Of a stretch of 21,257 bases of DNA, positions 18,047 through 21,257 are shown piece by piece. This stretch comes from Botryllus schlosseri (lineage: Eukaryota; Chordata; Ascidiacea; Stolidobranchia; Styelidae). The DNA is taken from positions 1 through 21,257 of the forward strand of contig ATSW01000204.1 of NCBI GenBank assembly GCA_000444245.1, given 5' to 3'. The notes under the pieces were generated by a model. That model had not been told where the DNA came from. It saw only the letters and a list, made by a program, of their open reading frames with translations, and searched no databases. Positions within the stretch are counted from its first letter, which is position 1. The number at the start of each line of letters is the position of its first letter. A program made the translations under genes and the position numbers.

Positions 18047-19004
18047 TTCTGTGAGCGACCAGCATATTTTATTCAGAAAATATGTCTGTCCTGATATGAG
18101 TGTCGATTTAGTTTGTCTGCAATTTTACAGTCGGCTTCTCGTAAAACTAGGACGTCGGTACATTGAGTCGTGATTACTCTTTTGCGGCCCGCGTATTGAT
18201 CGTAAACGATTAGGAATTGCATCTCACGGTTTATGCGTTACAGCGGCTTTGCCAACGTCGTAAATAGCAATGAGGATTACGGCGCAAAGGATGCATGTTA
18301 TACCGCATATCGATACACGTGCAAGGCAATTCCNGCTCCGTCTTCGATTACAGAGAATATCGCAACAAANAATACTAACAAATTCCGCTGGAAGCTGTTC
18401 GACCGACTTTCATCAGTAAATGAGCTACATAAACACCCAGATTATTCGAAACTTCATATCGGTGACGTCGTATTTTGATTGTTGATATGCAATGTTCTTT
18501 CCAAATCTCTACTAGTTGCTGACGATTACTNTTNAGTAGTGTCAGCTGAAAATATCCGGGTTCATTTCAATTGAAATTGAAAAAAAATAATTTGAAAAAT
18601 AAATTGAAAGTCTGTACCTCAATGAAACTATTAAAATATCTCCATTCCTACTTAGCCTGTACTTGAAATTCATATGACATGTATTTGAAATTGCAATTTC
18701 TACTTCAAATGTGTAGAAATTTATGGTGTTACTTCTACTTTTAGTTGTGTAGCAAGGCTGACTAGTATGACCATTGACAACATCTTCTAATCATGCCCAA
18801 TGTTTCTTACAATTTGCATGATGTCAAAACACAAAAAGTTCTTGATATAATGAAAAGAGAAGGAGTCAAATCGGCTAGGAATAGTCAATCAATCAATCAC
18901 CTACTTCATCGTAGGCTTACAGATACAGATACCAGGCTTCGGCAGGCTACATCAAAAGCTTCCTAGTATCTCAAAGATTGAAACATGATTTATTGTGTGT
19001 ACAT
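18047..19004. other. Intron of the SLF1-like gene; change of base composition
   Basis: It contains unknown bases at 18334, 18370, 18531 and 18534 and the third foldback copy. From about 18540 onward the DNA is visibly poorer in CpG and more A/T-rich than to the left. The 81-codon plus-strand frame at 18233-18478 spans unknown bases and shows no motif. A short AATC microsatellite lies near 18884-18898. Confidence 0.35.
18479..18570 (+). mobile_element. Foldback element, diverged third copy
   Basis: TTGTTGATATGCAATGTTC, TCCAAATCTCTACTAG and TTGCTGACGATTAC match the copies at 1960-2134 and 7890-7974, followed by GTGTCAGCTGAAAATATCC and GGGTTCATTTCAA as in the first copy. The region upstream (GGTGACGTCGTATTTTGATTG) also resembles the upstream part of copy two. 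Unknown bases at 18531 and 18534 fall in the arm. Confidence 0.6.
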
Positions 19005-20160
19005 TAGGGCTGCTCAAAATTACCTTTGTTTTTTCAAATGTTACTGGCACCTTGATAAACTTGTTAGGTTGCTTAAAAAACGCTGCACGCCAATTTTAGC
19101 TTAATTCCAACCGATAGACGCATTGCTATAAGAAAAACGATTCGGTATTATCTACTTAAAATAAATATATATTTTTTCAAATTTTACTGGCTACTTGATA
19201 TAATGCAGTGTCGGGTAACATACGGCCCGCGGGCAGGGTCCCTGAAAGTGAAATTCTAATCTGAAAGTATTGAAAAATTTTATGAGTCACAGAATGAATC
19301 CAAGTTTACCAACCTGAGAAAGATGGTCATTGGTCATGAAACTACTTGTTTTGTTCGGGCCTTCACACATTTTCGACCATGAACATTAACAAGACAAGGC
19401 TGCGTTCCAACATAACTGATGTTCACGTGCAGTCGTTACCAAGGGTTTCCACACACGACATGCAGCCAGAGTTTGTTAGCAACTCGTGAACAACTTTGAC
19501 CGACCACAAATGTCTGATTGACTTCAACAGTTATTGTGGATAAATTCATTAAATACTGTTTTTAGTCTCTATGCATCAAACCTAAAGTTTACAATAAATA
19601 CGATTTATTCCTTGTATAGGCCTATGTGGGGAAATACGTGATTATTGTATATAATTATATTCTGTAATCCGGCCCGCCAAGTATTTCATTTTCTCATATA
19701 CGGCCCGCTGACCAGAGAAGTTTCCCGCCCCTGATATAATGGTTAGGTTGTCGAAAAATAACAATGCACAACAAATTTGGCACAATCCCAGCCAGTAGCG
19801 GCCTACTGATGTTTAAAATTTGAAATTTTAATTCATAGTTTTAATGGTGGGTAGATCTATAATAAACAATTAGAGAATTTGCCACCGTAAATACTATTTT
19901 TTTCAAATCCAAAATTTTGTACTCCAATAACCTCGCTTTTACTGGTTGGAATTGAGCCAAGTATGTTGAACATCGTTTTCTCAGACAACCTAACAATTTC
20001 ATGGGATAGCCAGTGCAATTTGAATAAGTAAAACCAAACCCTTTTTCTTATATAGCAATGCTTCAATAGGTTAGAATCGAGCCAACATTGGTAAGCAACG
20101 TTATTTTAGCGAACCCAACAATCTTATCAAGTAGCCAGTAAAATTCGAACATGGTGGTTG
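19005..20160. mobile_element. Foldback family R2, large copy with paired direct units in inverted arms
   Basis: It starts TAGGGCTGCTCAAAATTACC after GTGTACAT. The left arm has two direct units of about 140 bp, each with TTACTGGC..CTTGATA, GTTAGGTTG, AAAAAACG-like and CAATTCCAACC-like words (about 19025-19160, and 19165-19205 continued at 19742-19800). The right arm has two matching units in reverse: TGGTTGGAATTGAGCC to AACCTAACAATTTC to AGCCAGTGCAATTTG (19943-20022), and AGAATCGAGCC to CCCAACAATCTTATCAAG to TAGCCAGTAAAATTCG (20072-20148). A terminus beginning TAGGG fits the Ac-like branch of hAT. The right end is not sharply defined. A younger hAT interrupts the second unit. No coding frame of note. 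Confidence 0.7.
19206..19733. mobile_element. 528-bp hAT element inserted in foldback family R2
   Basis: The ends CAGTGTCGGGTAAC (19206-19219) and GTTTCCCGCCCCTG (19720-19733) are inverted with three mismatches, and a perfect 8-bp duplication ATATAATG flanks them (19198-19205, 19734-19741). GGCCCGC words sit near both ends (ACGGCCCGCGGGC at about 19222-19234, CCGGCCCGCC and ACGGCCCGCTG on the right), a common feature of this type of hAT end in animals. Removing the element restores the R2 sequence CTTGATATAATGGTTAGGTTG. Confidence 0.93.
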
Positions 20161-20659
20161 CTGAATGTGACCTTGCGGGTAACATTATCCAAGCTGACTA
20201 AATCTTGTTGACATAGAGGTTGTCTTGACACATACGGGATAGTAAGGTGACTGATATTGCCTTGAAATAAGGTATTTCAGAGTCAATCCTATTGTGTTCT
20301 TAGTGATTCCATCGAGAATACGATGTTTGGTAGGCATCAATGTATTCAGCAACAAAGGTCTAAAACAAACACATATCCATGACATTGAGCTGTTTAAATA
20401 ACAAAGGTATAACTAATTGATTTTATAGGCTCCAGTGTTAATGAGATCCCAACATTTACGGTCTGGAACACCACGCATGACATTAATCAGTTTAGTGCGT
20501 TACCAATAGTAGCAATAAGCGGTTGTCAAAACAGTACACTATTATTATTATTCATATCTGTGCTCAAAGTCAATAAATACAAAACATTACAGACACTGGG
20601 TGCGTCTGTGGTATTCCATTCTCAAGTGCGTGCTCTGTGTACAAATAAAAGAAGCCTAC
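20161..20659. other. Intron of the SLF1-like gene; nothing further recognised
   Basis: AT-rich, with a short ATT microsatellite near 20540-20552. The 66-codon frame at 20185-20385 has no motif and no splice context. Confidence 0.4.
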
Positions 20660-20738
20660 CTGAAGCACACGCGGCAAGATACTTTTCTCTCCTGCTGGGT
20701 TTAGTGCAAATAACATGAGTGCAAGACATCACAAACGC
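20660..20738 (-). CDS. SLF1: SLF1-like gene, internal exon (end of BRCT domain 1, part a)
   Basis: This 79-nt exon encodes 26 residues plus the first base of a split glycine. The acceptor follows a tract ending TTTCCATAATTTCAG and the donor reads TTCAG|GTAGGC. The peptide includes SCTHVI and REKYLAACAS. The first is the THhh strand that typifies BRCT domains. The second is the start of the following helix, and its lysine aligns with the phosphate-binding lysine of tandem BRCT proteins such as BRCA1 (known from the family; not testable here). From memory, human SLF1 reads NCTHLI and SEKFLAACAAG at this place. The exon starts in phase 0 and ends in phase 1, and it joins the next exon in frame to give ...CASGKWIL. 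The upstream exon with the start of BRCT1 was not found in the 520 bases to the window edge and probably lies outside. Seen: frame, splice signals and motifs. Inferred: gene identity. Confidence 0.82.
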
Positions 20739-21091
20739 CTGAAATTATGGAAACAATGTCAGATTCATAGTACAGCTGTGTGATCTTGTAGACTGGCAAC
20801 TCATAATGGAAATGATCCATAAAATAAACATGCCAAACCCTACCTACATAGATACTTACAACTACAGTTATATTTAACTGTGATAAAGTGAAATTGAAAT
20901 GGACAATATTAGAGATCAGAGTATAGAAATAACATCAGCCTATAGAATAGGCCTGCTTGTCCTATATCCAAATACCCATGTCTAACTGTTATGCAAATAA
21001 TGCTACATGCATATTTTCCCTGGAAAAATTGCAAATATTTTGGTCTTCAGTGATGCAACAACACTCCAAAACAAAAGTCGATTGTGTTTAT
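20739..21091. other. Probable intron upstream of the first visible SLF1-like exon
   Basis: The acceptor of exon 20660-20738 lies at its left edge. I searched the minus strand here for the missing first half of BRCT1 and saw nothing that fits, so the preceding exon is probably to the right of the window. Confidence 0.4.
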
Positions 21092-21257
21092 TAGGGCTGT
21101 TCAAAAATAACTTTTTTTCCTGAATCTTGCTGGTTACTTGATTAAATCGTTAGGTTGCCTTAAAAAACGACGCATACCAAATTTGAATTCATTCCGACAA
21201 ATATTCGCGGGTTACGTAGAGTTTGAAAATTTTGGATTTGCCCAAAAACGCAAAAAA
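21092..21257 (+). mobile_element. Foldback family R2, left terminus, cut by the window edge
   Basis: It starts TAGGGCTGTTCAAAAATAAC after GTGTTTAT, then TGCTGGTTACTTGATTAAAT, CGTTAGGTTGCC, TTAAAAAACGACGCATACC, and CAAATTTGAATTCATTCC, in the same order as the units at 19025 and 19742. Confidence 0.7.

Noticed and set aside
18233-18478. 81-codon plus-strand frame
   Set aside because: It spans unknown bases and has no motif; it ends in the foldback repeat region.

Overview
This window looks like nuclear DNA of a metazoan, most likely a non-vertebrate animal. Three things point that way: coding sequence is split into short exons with GT-AG borders and kilobase introns, no bacterial-style gene layout exists, and the non-coding DNA is packed with small non-autonomous DNA transposons, mostly of the hAT type with 8-bp target-site duplications (TSDs). 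I cannot name the species. Nearly all longer open frames in the window look like chance ORFs or transposon sequence.

The one host gene I can support lies on the minus strand. Four exons, in transcript order 20738-20660, 16828-16692, 13372-13263 and 11298-11097, have matching splice phases and together encode about 176 residues. These cover the end of a first BRCT domain, the linker and a second BRCT domain. From memory the best family match is the N-terminal tandem BRCT module of SLF1 (ANKRD32), the factor that links RAD18 at damaged DNA to the SMC5-SMC6 complex. The start of the gene lies beyond the right edge of the window. The downstream part (linker and ankyrin repeats in the family) lies left of 11097 and I could not place it with confidence.

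The introns and flank are mostly a mobile-element graveyard. Region by region: 1-58 is the terminus of a hAT-like element abutting a GIY-YIG endonuclease fragment of a Penelope-like retroelement (67-252); 1960-2134 is a foldback element; 2325-2715, 9084-9546, 11788-12370, 13048-13130 and 17633-18046 are copies of one dispersed family of about 400-600 bp; 5045-5238 is an intact-ended 194-bp hAT MITE next to the terminus of a foldback family (5239-5571); 6575-7090 holds imperfect minisatellite arrays; 13698-14584 is a hAT with a second hAT (13930-14463) nested inside; 14681-15837 is a 1157-bp element with 8-bp direct repeats that appears to sit within an older Ac-like hAT terminus; 15865-16070 is a small inverted-repeat element with a degenerate CCCTAA-rich core; 19005-20160 is a large foldback repeat interrupted by a 528-bp hAT (19206-19733); and 21092-21257 starts another copy of that foldback family. 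No tRNA, rRNA or CRISPR array was seen.
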